DNA of 64,000 nt from an uncultured Flavobacterium sp. (lineage in GTDB: Bacteria; Bacteroidota; Bacteroidia; Flavobacteriales; Flavobacteriaceae). Position numbers and translations under genes: made by a program. The notes under the pieces were generated by a model. It had not been told where the DNA came from, did not search any database, and saw only the letters and a program-made list of their open reading frames with translations. This document shows, in pieces, positions 23,949 to 33,712 of this stretch. The stretch's first letter is position 1, and every line of letters starts with the position of its first letter. The stretch is taken from contig NZ_OY730238.1 in the NCBI RefSeq assembly GCF_963422545.1, forward strand, positions 124,001 through 188,000, written 5' to 3'.

Positions 23949-26486
23949 ATGGAATTCAAACCAAACGATATAACAAGTGAACATATTCTAAAAGCTATTG
24001 AAAAAATAGAAAAGGAAAATATTTCATTGATACCACCAACACGTTGGGAGGTATTAATAAATGGTAAAAACTATCCGCCAAAAGAAGTAATGCGTTATGC
24101 ACATCAACAAATGAATGGTGAAAAAATTTGGGATTATGGTGGTGGAGAAGCAACAAATAAATATCTAAAAAAAATGGGATTTAATGTTAGTGATATACAA
24201 AATAATCCTGTTAAAGAAATCATCCGAAAATATAAATATTATATTAATGAAGGTGGTTTAAAAGGTGAAGAATATAAATGGAATTTATTAGCAAAATTTA
24301 AAGGACGACCAAATCCGAATGTCTCTAATTTTTACGAAGAAATTAAAAGTATAAACTTTGCCAATTTAATTTATCCAATAGGTCAAGCAGTAATCAAACA
24401 TATTGCACAAGATAGAACAGAACCTTATAAAGATTGTTTTAAAGTATTATTTGATGAAAATATAGATTTGACTCAAAGAGTTAAATATTTTAATGAAGAA
24501 ACACTTAAAATCTATCGACAAATTGTCCCCGAAGAAAAATTTTCACATCATCAGGATGAGAGGACTATGGCGACTTTTTTAACTTATTACAATCCTGATA
24601 AATATACATTATATAAACATTCATTTTATCAAAAATATTGTGTCCTTTTAGATATTAAACCTCAAAAAAAAGGGAAAAAGTATGTTCATTATCTTGAATT
24701 ATTGAATGATTTTATAGATGATTATATAAAAGATGATCAAGAATTAATAGATTTAATCAAAAGTAAAATTCCATTAAATTCATTTGAAGATACTCATCAT
24801 AAGATGTTAGCTCAGGATATTTTATATCAATCCCTAGATAAACGAATTGGTTCAGAAAAAAAATATTGGAGAGTTGGAACCAAAGACGATCGTCAGAGCT
24901 ACTGGAAAATAATGAAAACTGATGAAAAGATAAGTATTGGGTGGTCTGAAATAGGTGATTTAGATAATACAGTTGTAACCTCAAAAAAACAGATTATGAC
25001 ATTATTAAAAGAAAAAAACTTTTTTAATAATGATAATATAAATCTAAGTAAAAAGGCTGGTGAAATTTTTAATTTTTATAATAGTATTAAAATTGGAGAT
25101 GTAATTTTAGCTCAAGACGGCGAAACTATTTTAGGTATTGGAATTATAAAGGATAATTATTATTACAATCCGGATGATACATTTTCACATCAAAAATTGA
25201 TGGATTGGAAAATTTTTAACCCAACTTTAAAAAATAGTCAGGGCAATCGAACAACAGTATATGAAGTTACAAATTCAAATATGATCAATAAAGTCGAAGC
25301 TCTTTTGAATAATACAATTACAACAACAATGACAAATCCTAGCAACCAAAATATTCCATTAAATCAAATTCTTTATGGTCCTCCTGGAACAGGGAAAACA
25401 TATAACACCGTTTTGGAAGCAGCTAAAATTATAACTGATAATGAAAATATTCATTATGATGAAGCCTTGGAAGTTTTTAATAACAATTTAACTGATCAAA
25501 TTGAGTTTATTACTTTTCATCAAAATTACAGTTATGAAGATTTTATACAGGGAATACGCCCAGATACTGAAAACGGAAAAGAGCTTAGCTTTGAAAAAAA
25601 AGATGGTGTTTTTAAACGAATTGCAGATCGAGCTTATAAAAATTTAGAGGAATCAAAAAATCCAGCGTCTGCGAAAAAAGAATTTGATATTGTTTTTCAA
25701 GAATTAATTCAGCCACTGACTGATGGTGATGTTGAAGAACTTGAAATTAAAATGATAAAGTCTAATTTTTATCTTACAGAAATTGGTGAAAAATCAATAG
25801 AATTCAGAAAAAATATAGGTATATCACAACATACATTAAGTATCAACACCTTGAGAAAAATGTACGAAAAAGGAGAAAATGACATTATCTTAGGGGGATT
25901 GCAACCATATTACAATCCTATTCTTACACTTCTTTTAGAAAAAGGAAAAAGTCCATTAGCACAAGTTGAACGGAAAAACTATGTAATCATTATTGACGAA
26001 ATAAATCGTGCAAACATTTCAAGGGTTTTTGGAGAGTTAATTACTTTAATAGAAAAAGATAAACGTTCTGAAGGTAAAATAGCAATGCGAGTAACCCTAC
26101 CTTCTGGTGATTCATTTATTGTGCCTTCTAACTTGTACATTATTGGTACAATGAACACCGCAGATAAATCTATAGCCCTATTAGATATTGCTTTAAGAAG
26201 ACGATTTGATTTTATACCTAAATATCCGGATCCATCAATTATAGGAGTTCATGACGGAGCAGTTTTAACATTACTTAATAATGCAGTTCAATCAAGAAAG
26301 GGTTATGATTTTACTATTGGTCATGCTTATTTTATGGGAGATGATTATACATTAGAAAATACAGTTAATAAAAAAGTCATTCCATTGTTATTAGAATATT
26401 TTATGAATAATGAGGATGAGGTAACTAAAATTTTTAAAGAAGCAAATATCGCTATTGGAGAATGGCCTCTAAAAATGTTATCATAA
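23949..26486 (+). CDS. mcrB: McrB-type AAA+ GTPase of a McrBC restriction system
   Basis: 845 residues. An N-terminal domain (1-80, with RWEVLINGKNYPPKEVMRYA and GGGEATNKYLKKMGF) is the ScoMcrA-like head found on restriction proteins. Residues about 320-440 look like an EVE/PUA-type modified-base reader (YWRVGTKDDRQSYWKI, ISIGWSEIGDL). The AAA+ domain has Walker A GPPGTGKT at about 477-484, Walker B IIIDEINRA near 681 and MNTADKS near 735, then ALRRRFDF. It should translocate DNA using GTP and recruit McrC. The stop directly abuts mcrC. Confidence 0.93.
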   Translation: MEFKPNDITSEHILKAIEKIEKENISLIPPTRWEVLINGKNYPPKEVMRYAHQQMNGEKIWDYGGGEATNKYLKKMGFNVSDIQNNPVKEIIRKYKYYINEGGLKGEEYKWNLLAKFKGRPNPNVSNFYEEIKSINFANLIYPIGQAVIKHIAQDRTEPYKDCFKVLFDENIDLTQRVKYFNEETLKIYRQIVPEEKFSHHQDERTMATFLTYYNPDKYTLYKHSFYQKYCVLLDIKPQKKGKKYVHYLELLNDFIDDYIKDDQELIDLIKSKIPLNSFEDTHHKMLAQDILYQSLDKRIGSEKKYWRVGTKDDRQSYWKIMKTDEKISIGWSEIGDLDNTVVTSKKQIMTLLKEKNFFNNDNINLSKKAGEIFNFYNSIKIGDVILAQDGETILGIGIIKDNYYYNPDDTFSHQKLMDWKIFNPTLKNSQGNRTTVYEVTNSNMINKVEALLNNTITTTMTNPSNQNIPLNQILYGPPGTGKTYNTVLEAAKIITDNENIHYDEALEVFNNNLTDQIEFITFHQNYSYEDFIQGIRPDTENGKELSFEKKDGVFKRIADRAYKNLEESKNPASAKKEFDIVFQELIQPLTDGDVEELEIKMIKSNFYLTEIGEKSIEFRKNIGISQHTLSINTLRKMYEKGENDIILGGLQPYYNPILTLLLEKGKSPLAQVERKNYVIIIDEINRANISRVFGELITLIEKDKRSEGKIAMRVTLPSGDSFIVPSNLYIIGTMNTADKSIALLDIALRRRFDFIPKYPDPSIIGVHDGAVLTLLNNAVQSRKGYDFTIGHAYFMGDDYTLENTVNKKVIPLLLEYFMNNEDEVTKIFKEANIAIGEWPLKMLS

Positions 26487-27842
26487 ATGATTAATCTTTT
26501 TGAATATCAAAATAAAACATCTTTTCCAGAGGAACATTTCGAAAATTTAGAAATGTTCCTAGACGATATCTGGAACAAAAGAGAGAAATCAAGCTATTAT
26601 AATGAAGATGAGAATCGTGAAGAGATACAACACTTTTTACAATTTTTACACAAAACAAATCAATTAAAATCTAATAAATACGTTGGTGTTATTCATTTTG
26701 AAAATCAAACTATAAATCTTTTACCTAAAATCTTTTATGATTCTTCAAAAGAAGTTTTAGAAAGTGACGTAAAAGCTATAAATAGTCATGTATTATGGTG
26801 GTTGAGCTATTGTAGAAAACTGAAATTCCCTAATTACCAAACTGGATTAAATAATGAGCAAGCTGACTTTTTTGAAATATTAATTTATCTATTTAGTAAA
26901 TACACTAAAGAACTTTTAAATTCATCTATTTATCAAAAATATATTGAGGTTGAGAGTGAACTTTCGTTTGTAAAAGGTAGAATTGATTTTAATAATTATA
27001 TCACAAATAATCTTTCTAGAGGAAGAAACCATAAACTAAGTTGCACGTACGATTCTTTTGAGATGGATAATAACTTTAATCAATGTATTAAAAAAGTAAC
27101 TAAACTACTACTTTCAGCAACAAAAGATTATCAAAACAAACGCAATTTAAACGATATTTTATTTCTTTTAGATGGAGTGAGTGATGTTGAAATTGAAGCT
27201 GATGAATGCAAACGAATTTTATTTAATCCAATGTTTTCTAGTTTTGAAACCGTTAGAGATTACTGTGTATTATTTTTAGAAAACAGTGTTTCCTTCAACT
27301 ATAAAAACTCATTAAAGCTGTTCGCCTTCTTATTACCAATGGAATATGTTTTTGAAGATTTTATTTTTGGTTTTATTGATCGAGAAATAGATGGTATAAG
27401 ACCTCTAAAGAAAGAAAAAGGACTAGATCAAGAATTTAAATTTAATCTAAAACCAGATTATGTTCTAAGAACTAATAATACACAATTCATCGCTGATGCA
27501 AAATACAAAATAGTCTATAATAATGATAAAGATTCTAAAAATGGGATTTCCCAAAGTGATTTGTATCAAATGATTGCTTACGCAATAAGATTTAACACCC
27601 CAAATATCAAATTATTTTATCCAAAAACTATTTTGTGTAGTGATAAAACAAATCATAACACTATTAAAATAGAAGATGCTTTAGCGCACAATAAACTTAT
27701 AAATATTGAATCTTATAAATTAAGCATTATTGATAAAGATATAACTTCAGAATCTATTAAAGAACATAAATTACTATTTGAAAGTTTTGTGAATCTAAAA
27801 ACAAGATTAAAACAAGAATTAAGAGAAGTTTTATTTGATTAA
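26487..27842 (+). CDS. mcrC: McrC nuclease subunit
   Basis: 451 residues starting directly after the mcrB stop (TAA then ATG). The N-terminal half matches the McrC region with YVGVIHFENQTINLLPKIF. The C-terminal PD-(D/E)xK site is KPDYVLR and FIADAKYK at about 322-340. With McrB it forms a type IV restriction enzyme that cuts modified DNA; the modification recognised depends on the McrB reader domain. The pair is very AT-rich relative to the surrounding housekeeping genes. Confidence 0.92.
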   Translation: MINLFEYQNKTSFPEEHFENLEMFLDDIWNKREKSSYYNEDENREEIQHFLQFLHKTNQLKSNKYVGVIHFENQTINLLPKIFYDSSKEVLESDVKAINSHVLWWLSYCRKLKFPNYQTGLNNEQADFFEILIYLFSKYTKELLNSSIYQKYIEVESELSFVKGRIDFNNYITNNLSRGRNHKLSCTYDSFEMDNNFNQCIKKVTKLLLSATKDYQNKRNLNDILFLLDGVSDVEIEADECKRILFNPMFSSFETVRDYCVLFLENSVSFNYKNSLKLFAFLLPMEYVFEDFIFGFIDREIDGIRPLKKEKGLDQEFKFNLKPDYVLRTNNTQFIADAKYKIVYNNDKDSKNGISQSDLYQMIAYAIRFNTPNIKLFYPKTILCSDKTNHNTIKIEDALAHNKLINIESYKLSIIDKDITSESIKEHKLLFESFVNLKTRLKQELREVLFD

Positions 27843-27848
27843 AATACC

Positions 27849-28075
27849 TCTACTCCTCATACATCTCCATCCACAATGTCGTCTCTTCCAAATCCAGTTC
27901 CTTCTCAATCTTTCTGAAAATTTCTTCATTGACAGAACACGATTTATGCATCGATTCTAACTTACACGTTCTTCGTTTAGAAGATCAATTTGAAGTTTAG
28001 TAAAATCGTTGAAAATCTCGCCTCTCATTTAAATTACATTTTCCAAAGAAGTTGGCTAAGAGTTCGGTTTTTTTA
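27849..28075 (-). pseudogene. Decayed 3' fragment of the Na+/H+ antiporter gene
   Basis: Aligns along its length with 28743-28968, the 3' end of the intact antiporter gene in the same orientation, including the terminal WMEMYEE codons. It differs by scattered substitutions and several indels that break the frame, and no upstream coding part exists. It is the scar of a duplication or recombination that placed the methyltransferase gene between the two copies. Confidence 0.85.
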
Positions 28076-28127
28076 TATCAATTTTAAAACCTTTGTTCAA
28101 TTCTATTTTAAAATCAGATGTTAAGTT

Positions 28128-28586
28128 TTAAGAACGTGGTTTAGATAAATTTCTGTCGTACATAATAATAGTTCCTGCCACAGCCACATTTAAACTTTTT
28201 TCTGATTTAAATTTTACTAAATGATGGCATTTATCCATTATTTTTTGGGACAAGCCATGATCTTCTGCTCCCAATAAATAAACACAGCGTCTTGGATGTT
28301 CAAAGGTCTCTAAATCGGAAGCTTTTTCATCTAATTCAACCCCAACCAATCGCGCTCCTTTAGGCAAGTTTTCAAAAAAAGCTTCAAAAGTATCATAATG
28401 AAAATAAGGAATTGCTTTTACCGCATCATGCGTATCACAGGCTTGTTTGGCATATCGATTGCCTATGGAAAATATAAAAGTAGCGCCTAAATTTTGAGCA
28501 GATCGCCACAAAACGCCCAGATTTTCAGGCGTTTTACCATTTTGAATTCCTATCCCAAAATATTCATTTACAAAGTTATCATTCAT
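28128..28586 (-). CDS. TrmH/SpoU-family RNA methyltransferase
   Basis: 152 residues from the ATG at 28586. SPOUT motifs: GIGIQNGKTPENLGVLWRSA (motif 1), VYLLGAEDHGLS (motif 2) and LNVAVAGTIIMYDR (motif 3), which form the trefoil-knot SAM site. The short length fits TrmL/TrmH-like enzymes that 2'-O-methylate tRNA or rRNA. A longer frame to 28679 needs TTG and crosses the promoter box TACTTTTG (minus strand, 28592-28599), so 28586 is the better start. Confidence 0.88.
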   Translation of the reverse strand: MNDNFVNEYFGIGIQNGKTPENLGVLWRSAQNLGATFIFSIGNRYAKQACDTHDAVKAIPYFHYDTFEAFFENLPKGARLVGVELDEKASDLETFEHPRRCVYLLGAEDHGLSQKIMDKCHHLVKFKSEKSLNVAVAGTIIMYDRNLSKPRS

Positions 28587-28591
28587 ACCGG

Positions 28592-28599
28592 CAAAAGTA
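28592..28599 (-). promoter_or_regulatory. Promoter -7 box of the methyltransferase gene
   Basis: Minus-strand TACTTTTG with TTG about 20 nt upstream of it. The spacing makes the mRNA nearly leaderless at the ATG at 28586. Confidence 0.55.
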
Positions 28600-28742
28600 C
28601 AAACTGTAAGTACATAAGTCAATTTTTTATTGCGCTGAAACGAAGACCAAAATACTTCTGACTTAAAAAAGTTATTCAATAAAAATTGACCTTTTTCTCT
28701 ACTACAAATAATTCAATTGATTATTAAACTAATATCAACACC

Positions 28743-30344
28743 CTACTCCTCATACATCTCCATCCACAATCTAGTCTCTTCCAAATCAAGTTCCTTCTCA
28801 ATCTTCCTGAAAATCTCTTCATTGACAGAACCCGCTTTGTGCATAGATTCAAGTTTACCACGTTCTACATTCAAAAGATCAATTTGGAGTTTGGTAAAGT
28901 CATTGAAGATTTCGCCGTCCATTAGTTTTCCTTTTCCGAAGAAGTTGGCTGGGAGTTCGGTTTTTTGGAGGCGATTGAATTTTACTTCGTATTTACTTTT
29001 AATGTTGTGCAATAAGTCATCATTGAGTAACGAGAAATTATCTTCGATATGTGTAATAGTTTGCGAAACGATGCTGTTTCGGATCTCGTATTCTTCGGCA
29101 AGAATCGAATATTTTTCAATTTTTAGTTTCTTTATTAACCACGGCAATGTCAATCCCTGAATGACTAAAGTGGAAAGTATCACACAAAATACAAGATAAA
29201 TGATGAGGTTTCGGAGTGGGAAAACTTCTGTCTTATTCATTATTAACGGAAGCGCCAATGCAGCCGCCATCGAAACCACGCCACGCATTCCGGACCAACC
29301 GAAAATAATCATGTTTCGATAATCAAATTCTTCTTTCTGACGAATCCTTTTACTGAGAAATCTTGGAATCAATGCCGCCGGAATCACCCATAAAAAACGC
29401 ACCACAATCACAACCAAACTTACCGAAGCGCCCCAAACAAATAAAGACCAACCTGAATAATCTCCAATTCCTGCAATAATTTGTCGCAACTGAAGTCCGA
29501 TTAAGATAAAGATCAAACCATTTAAAATATTCGTTAAAACACTCCAAATCGTTCCTGTCATGATTCGGCTTTCGTGTGTGAAAATTGTTCCTGATCTCGC
29601 TGAAAGAAAAAGTCCCGTTGCCACTACAGCCAAAACTCCCGAAGCTTCGAAATGTTCCGCAATTAAATAAGAAGCAAAAGGTGTCAGCAAAGTTAAGGTA
29701 GCTTCGATAACCTCATCACAAACAAACCTTTTATGAATAAAACTCATCACATATCCAACGACTAAACCTATGGCAATTCCTAAAACCGACATTACAACAA
29801 AGTTTAATCCGGCTTGCCAAAGCACAAAATTTCCCGCGGTAATAGCAGTTAAAGCATATTTGTAAGCCACTAAACCACTGGCATCATTCACCAGACTTTC
29901 GCCTTCGAGAATCGCAATTAATCTCGGGTGTAAACCCAAACCTTTGGTGATTGAAGTTGCCGAAACAGCATCGGGTGGCGAAACTATTGCACCCAACAAA
30001 AAAGCTAACGGCCAGGAAATATCATCGATCAACATATGTGCGGCAATAGCCACGGCAACAGTGGTAAACAAAACTAAACCCACAGCTGCAAGTGTGATTG
30101 GTCTGATTGTTTGTTTAAAATCTGACCAACTGGTATACCACGCAGCGTGATATAAAAGTGGTGGCAGAAAAACAATAAAAACAACTTCGGGACTTAAAGC
30201 AATTACCGGAAGTCCGGGACTAATACTGATAATGACACCGCAAAGTACCAACACAATCGGAATGGGGAAATTGTATTTTTTACTAACAAGACTCAGGAAA
30301 GCGACTCCAAATAGTAGCATAATAATTACAGTAATATTCTCCAT
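28743..30344 (-). CDS. Na+/H+ antiporter, CPA1 (NhaP) type
   Basis: 533 residues with about 12 membrane helices in the first 400 (starting MENITVIIMLLFGVAFLSLVS). CPA1 features include LGAIVSPPDAVSATSI and LEGESLVNDASGLVAYKYA, which carry the ion-binding Asp pair region. A cytoplasmic tail of about 130 residues is charged and helical. It exchanges Na+ or K+ for protons across the inner membrane. The 3' end is duplicated as a pseudogene at 27849-28075. Confidence 0.9.
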   Translation of the reverse strand: MENITVIIMLLFGVAFLSLVSKKYNFPIPIVLVLCGVIISISPGLPVIALSPEVVFIVFLPPLLYHAAWYTSWSDFKQTIRPITLAAVGLVLFTTVAVAIAAHMLIDDISWPLAFLLGAIVSPPDAVSATSITKGLGLHPRLIAILEGESLVNDASGLVAYKYALTAITAGNFVLWQAGLNFVVMSVLGIAIGLVVGYVMSFIHKRFVCDEVIEATLTLLTPFASYLIAEHFEASGVLAVVATGLFLSARSGTIFTHESRIMTGTIWSVLTNILNGLIFILIGLQLRQIIAGIGDYSGWSLFVWGASVSLVVIVVRFLWVIPAALIPRFLSKRIRQKEEFDYRNMIIFGWSGMRGVVSMAAALALPLIMNKTEVFPLRNLIIYLVFCVILSTLVIQGLTLPWLIKKLKIEKYSILAEEYEIRNSIVSQTITHIEDNFSLLNDDLLHNIKSKYEVKFNRLQKTELPANFFGKGKLMDGEIFNDFTKLQIDLLNVERGKLESMHKAGSVNEEIFRKIEKELDLEETRLWMEMYEE

Positions 30345-30713
30345 TTTATAGTTGTTTTGGTATTTCTGGTATAAGAGTACGAATATAATATTTTTAAAGT
30401 TTTACTGAAATTATCTTTTTTTTGCCACTCCCGATAGCTATCGGCATAAATGGATTATTATGATTTTTTCTTATGCATACTTTTGTTTTTTTGCACGCAG
30501 ATTTGGCAGATTGCTTCGCCTGTTCGCTATCGCTCGGGTGAGCAGATTTTATTTTCTAGTTTGTTTTTGTTTCTTTGTGTATTTATTTGCCACTCCTGAT
30601 AAGCTATCGGGATAAAAGGATTAAAATGATTATTTCTTCTACTGCTCTTATATTTTTTTGCAGACGATACTACTTTTAATTACTTTTATAGCATAGAATT
30701 TCATTCTTTCCTT
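30345..30713. repeat. Intergenic region with paired GCCACTC repeats
   Basis: TTTGCCACTC plus a CCGATAGCTATCGG palindrome (30421-30463) and a second version, TTTGCCACTCCTGAT-AAGCTATCGGG (30586-30631), each followed by GGATTA-n-ATGATT. Between them are CACGCAGATTTGGCAGAT and CGCTATCGCTCGGGTGAGC-like sequence. No gene; the region separates the divergent antiporter and bestrophin genes. Confidence 0.6.
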
Positions 30714-31631
30714 ATGATCATAAAGAAAAAGAATACCTGGTTTAAAATGCTCTTTGAATGGAGAGGTTCTGTTTTGCCACAACTCCTTCCGAGGCTTCTG
30801 TTGTTGCTTTTATTTTCGTTTTTGGTGGTTTATTTTAAGCCTTATCTTCTAAAATACAATTTGCATATTAATCCGGCTATTTTTACTTTATTCGGGATTG
30901 CGCTGGCTATATTTCTTGGCTTTCGGAACAATGTAAGTTACGATCGTTTTTGGGAAGGTCGAAAACTTTGGGGCGCATTATTAAATGATACCAGATCTCT
31001 TGCCAGACAAAGCATTACTCTTATCAATAATACAGCATATGAAGCTAAACGAGAGAACTTCACCAACTTACTTATTGCATTTGTCTACAGTCTAAAACAT
31101 CAGCTTAGAGAAACTAATTCGGATCAGGATATGAATCGGCTCCTGCCAAAAGAGTTTGCAGAACAGCTTAAAGAAGTCAAATTCAAACCTATAATTATTT
31201 TAAGAGAATTAGGAATTTGGGTAAAAAATGCCAAATCAGAAAACAAGATTGACAGCATTACACAACTTGCTTTTGAAGAAAATCTGAACAAACTCTCAGA
31301 CATTGTTGGCGGATGTGAACGAATCGCAGGTACGCCAATTCCTTATACTTACAGCGTATTATTGCACAGAACGGTTTATATTTACTGCTTTTTATTGTCT
31401 TTTGGTTTTGTCGAAACAATGGGCTGGATTACACCCTTTATAATTGTTTTTATAGCGTATACTTTCGTAGCTCTTGAAGCAATTGCCGATGAGTTAGAAA
31501 ATCCTTTTGGTCTCCAGCCAAATGATCTTGCTCTGGACGCAATGTCACAAATGATAGAAAATACATTGTTAGAATTAAACGATAAAAAAGTAAATCCGGT
31601 AAGTCATCACAATACTTATTATATTACTTAA
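30714..31631 (+). CDS. Bestrophin-family anion channel
   Basis: 305 residues. The N-terminal pattern WFKMLFEWRGSVLPQLLPRLL and GFRNNVSYDRFWEGRKLWGALLND matches the bacterial bestrophin-like family (PF01062), formerly UPF0187. Four membrane helices are expected (about 25-45, 55-75, 220-240 and 240-260). LENPFGLQPNDLALDAM near the C-terminus is the other hallmark. Bacterial members form pentameric channels. It lies 31 nt before the response-regulator gene and may be in one operon with it. Confidence 0.9.
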   Translation: MIIKKKNTWFKMLFEWRGSVLPQLLPRLLLLLLFSFLVVYFKPYLLKYNLHINPAIFTLFGIALAIFLGFRNNVSYDRFWEGRKLWGALLNDTRSLARQSITLINNTAYEAKRENFTNLLIAFVYSLKHQLRETNSDQDMNRLLPKEFAEQLKEVKFKPIIILRELGIWVKNAKSENKIDSITQLAFEENLNKLSDIVGGCERIAGTPIPYTYSVLLHRTVYIYCFLLSFGFVETMGWITPFIIVFIAYTFVALEAIADELENPFGLQPNDLALDAMSQMIENTLLELNDKKVNPVSHHNTYYIT

Positions 31632-31662
31632 ATGATATTGCACACCCCAATTATATTCGGTT

Positions 31663-32355
31663 ATGAATAGAGTTTTATTAGTTGAAGACGATCCTAGGGT
31701 TGCCTCCTTTATTTTGAGAGGGCTTGAAGAGCATCTCTATCAGGTTAAATCAGTCTCAAAAGGATATGACGCCATCAATGAAGTCATGGAAAATGATTTC
31801 GATATTATTATTCTCGATATTATGCTTCCGGATATTACAGGATTTGAGGTTTGTGAAGTTTTAAGAAATAGAAAAATAATCGTTCCTATTCTTATTTTAA
31901 GTGCATTAGATACTCCGCATGAAAAAGTAAAAGGGCTACAATCCGGTGCCGATGATTATCTCGCAAAACCATTTTTGTTTGAAGAACTTCTGGCGAGAAT
32001 AAACGCTCAGCTTCGTCGTGCCGAATTTAGTTCGGGAATATTAGACTTTCAATCTTATGCAGGAATTGAGATCAATATGAAGGAACAAAGCGCCACGAGA
32101 GACGGAAAAGAACTTAATTTATCTTCAAGAGAACTTAAACTTCTGATTTTTTTCATGAAAAACAGAGAAACAGCTTTGTCAAGAATTGCAATTGCTCAGG
32201 CGGTTTGGAGCATTGATCTTGATATGAATTCTAATACTGTGGATGTTTACATCAATTATCTGCGAAATAAGCTCGATAAAAACTTTGCTACGCCACTAAT
32301 TCACACCATAAAAGGAACGGGATATATGCTCAAACAAAAGAGTCATGAATCTTAA
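31663..32355 (+). CDS. OmpR/PhoB-family response regulator
   Basis: 230 residues. The receiver domain has Asp9-Asp10, phosphoacceptor Asp52 (ILDIMLPD) and Lys near 102 (AKPF). A winged-helix Trans_reg_C domain spans about 130-228 with VDVYINYLRNKLD and the final IKGTGYML. It overlaps the kinase gene by 11 nt, so the two are a coupled pair. Targets are not evident. Confidence 0.93.
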   Translation: MNRVLLVEDDPRVASFILRGLEEHLYQVKSVSKGYDAINEVMENDFDIIILDIMLPDITGFEVCEVLRNRKIIVPILILSALDTPHEKVKGLQSGADDYLAKPFLFEELLARINAQLRRAEFSSGILDFQSYAGIEINMKEQSATRDGKELNLSSRELKLLIFFMKNRETALSRIAIAQAVWSIDLDMNSNTVDVYINYLRNKLDKNFATPLIHTIKGTGYMLKQKSHES

Positions 32356-33712
32356 AAATAAACTGGCGGTTAACTCCAGTTTACTTTTTGCCTTTACAGT
32401 TGGATTTGTAATGGCGGGTTCTTTCCTGTTGTTTAGAACTCACATGAAAGATCTTTATTATGAGAATCTGGAAGATCATGCAATGACAACGGCTCTTTTT
32501 TACTTCGAAAAGGACGAAATCAAGGAAATTAACAGCGCACGTTATCGTCAAATCGAAATACAATACAATCGGATAAACAACGAATCGATAAGGGTTTATG
32601 ATGCCAAAACAAAAAAACTTTTTGCGAATGATAATGTTGATGTTCAGCTAAGTGATCAATATCTGGATTTGATCAAAAAAGAGAAAATTCTACATTTTAA
32701 AATCAACAGCAGGCAATTTGTAGGTTTATTTTATAAAGACAATGAGGGCGATTTTATCATTGTGGTTTCCGGTATTGATCGTGCAGGAAACCGCCAACTG
32801 GAGATTCTGGCTATTATGTTTATTATTTTTTATCTCGCCGGAATTCCAATAAATTATCTTCTGGGAACCTTTTTAGCCAAACAAACTTTTCTGCCTTTTG
32901 AGCAAGTTATAGCAAAAGTAAATACAATAACGACAGAAAATCTTCATTCGAGGCTGGAAATCCCGCAAACAAGCGGAAAAGACGAAATTAAAGAACTTGT
33001 TACCACTTTTAATTATCTTTTAGAAAGATTAGAAAGTGGTATAATGATCCAGAACAATTTTCTTAAAAACGCTTCGCACGAATTAAAAACTCCGCTTACC
33101 ATTATTATTGGTGACATTGATGTGTCATTGCAACAGCCAAGAACCAACGAGCAATATGAACAAATATTAAAATCACTCAAAAAAGATACTTTACATCTCA
33201 AATCTACTCTGGACGGACTTTTGGTCTTATCAGGGCTTGAACTTTCAGAACCTCAGCAAATGGAATCGGTTAGAATCGATGAAATATTATGGAATGTTCT
33301 GGAAAAGAAAGCTATTGAATATCCTGAATCTAAAGTTTCGGTCAATTTTGATGCTATTTCTGATGATGAAGATTTGCTTTCCATTCATGGCAATAAACAC
33401 CTGATTTTTATTGCCTTGTATAATATTCTAGATAATGCGATTAAGTTTTCTTCTCCTGAACAAGTCAAGGTATTTGCTTTTTCAAATGAAGGAAAGCTTC
33501 TGATAAAAATTACAGATCAAGGTCCGGGAATTTCAGAAAATGATAAAGAATCTATTTTTGATCTCTTTTTCAGAAGTGATCGAACTCGTCATATTCAAGG
33601 ACAAGGATTGGGGCTTTTTATCACTATGCAAATTCTAAAACTTCATAATATTAATCTAATAGTAAATTCTGAATTAGGAAAAGGTACCGCATTTTCTTTA
33701 CTATTTCCATAG
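32345..33712 (+). CDS. Sensor histidine kinase (HAMP, HisKA, HATPase)
   Basis: 455 residues. First helix at about 10-30, extracytoplasmic sensor about 31-150, second helix about 153-172, HAMP about 173-230. The H-box NASHELKTPLT has its His near 244. N-box LYNILDNAIKFS and G-boxes DQGPGI and GQGLGLFIT are present. It is an orthodox inner-membrane kinase that partners the overlapping OmpR-type regulator. Confidence 0.93.
   Translation: MNLKNKLAVNSSLLFAFTVGFVMAGSFLLFRTHMKDLYYENLEDHAMTTALFYFEKDEIKEINSARYRQIEIQYNRINNESIRVYDAKTKKLFANDNVDVQLSDQYLDLIKKEKILHFKINSRQFVGLFYKDNEGDFIIVVSGIDRAGNRQLEILAIMFIIFYLAGIPINYLLGTFLAKQTFLPFEQVIAKVNTITTENLHSRLEIPQTSGKDEIKELVTTFNYLLERLESGIMIQNNFLKNASHELKTPLTIIIGDIDVSLQQPRTNEQYEQILKSLKKDTLHLKSTLDGLLVLSGLELSEPQQMESVRIDEILWNVLEKKAIEYPESKVSVNFDAISDDEDLLSIHGNKHLIFIALYNILDNAIKFSSPEQVKVFAFSNEGKLLIKITDQGPGISENDKESIFDLFFRSDRTRHIQGQGLGLFITMQILKLHNINLIVNSELGKGTAFSLLFP

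Noticed and set aside
28679..28679. Upstream TTG start of the TrmH-like gene, adding 31 residues
   Set aside because: The added part crosses a good TAnnTTTG promoter, and the SPOUT motif normally begins a few residues from the N-terminus.
28717..29160. 147-codon plus-strand frame opposite the antiporter gene
   Set aside because: It is the reverse complement of a well-supported coding region and lacks any domain or promoter.
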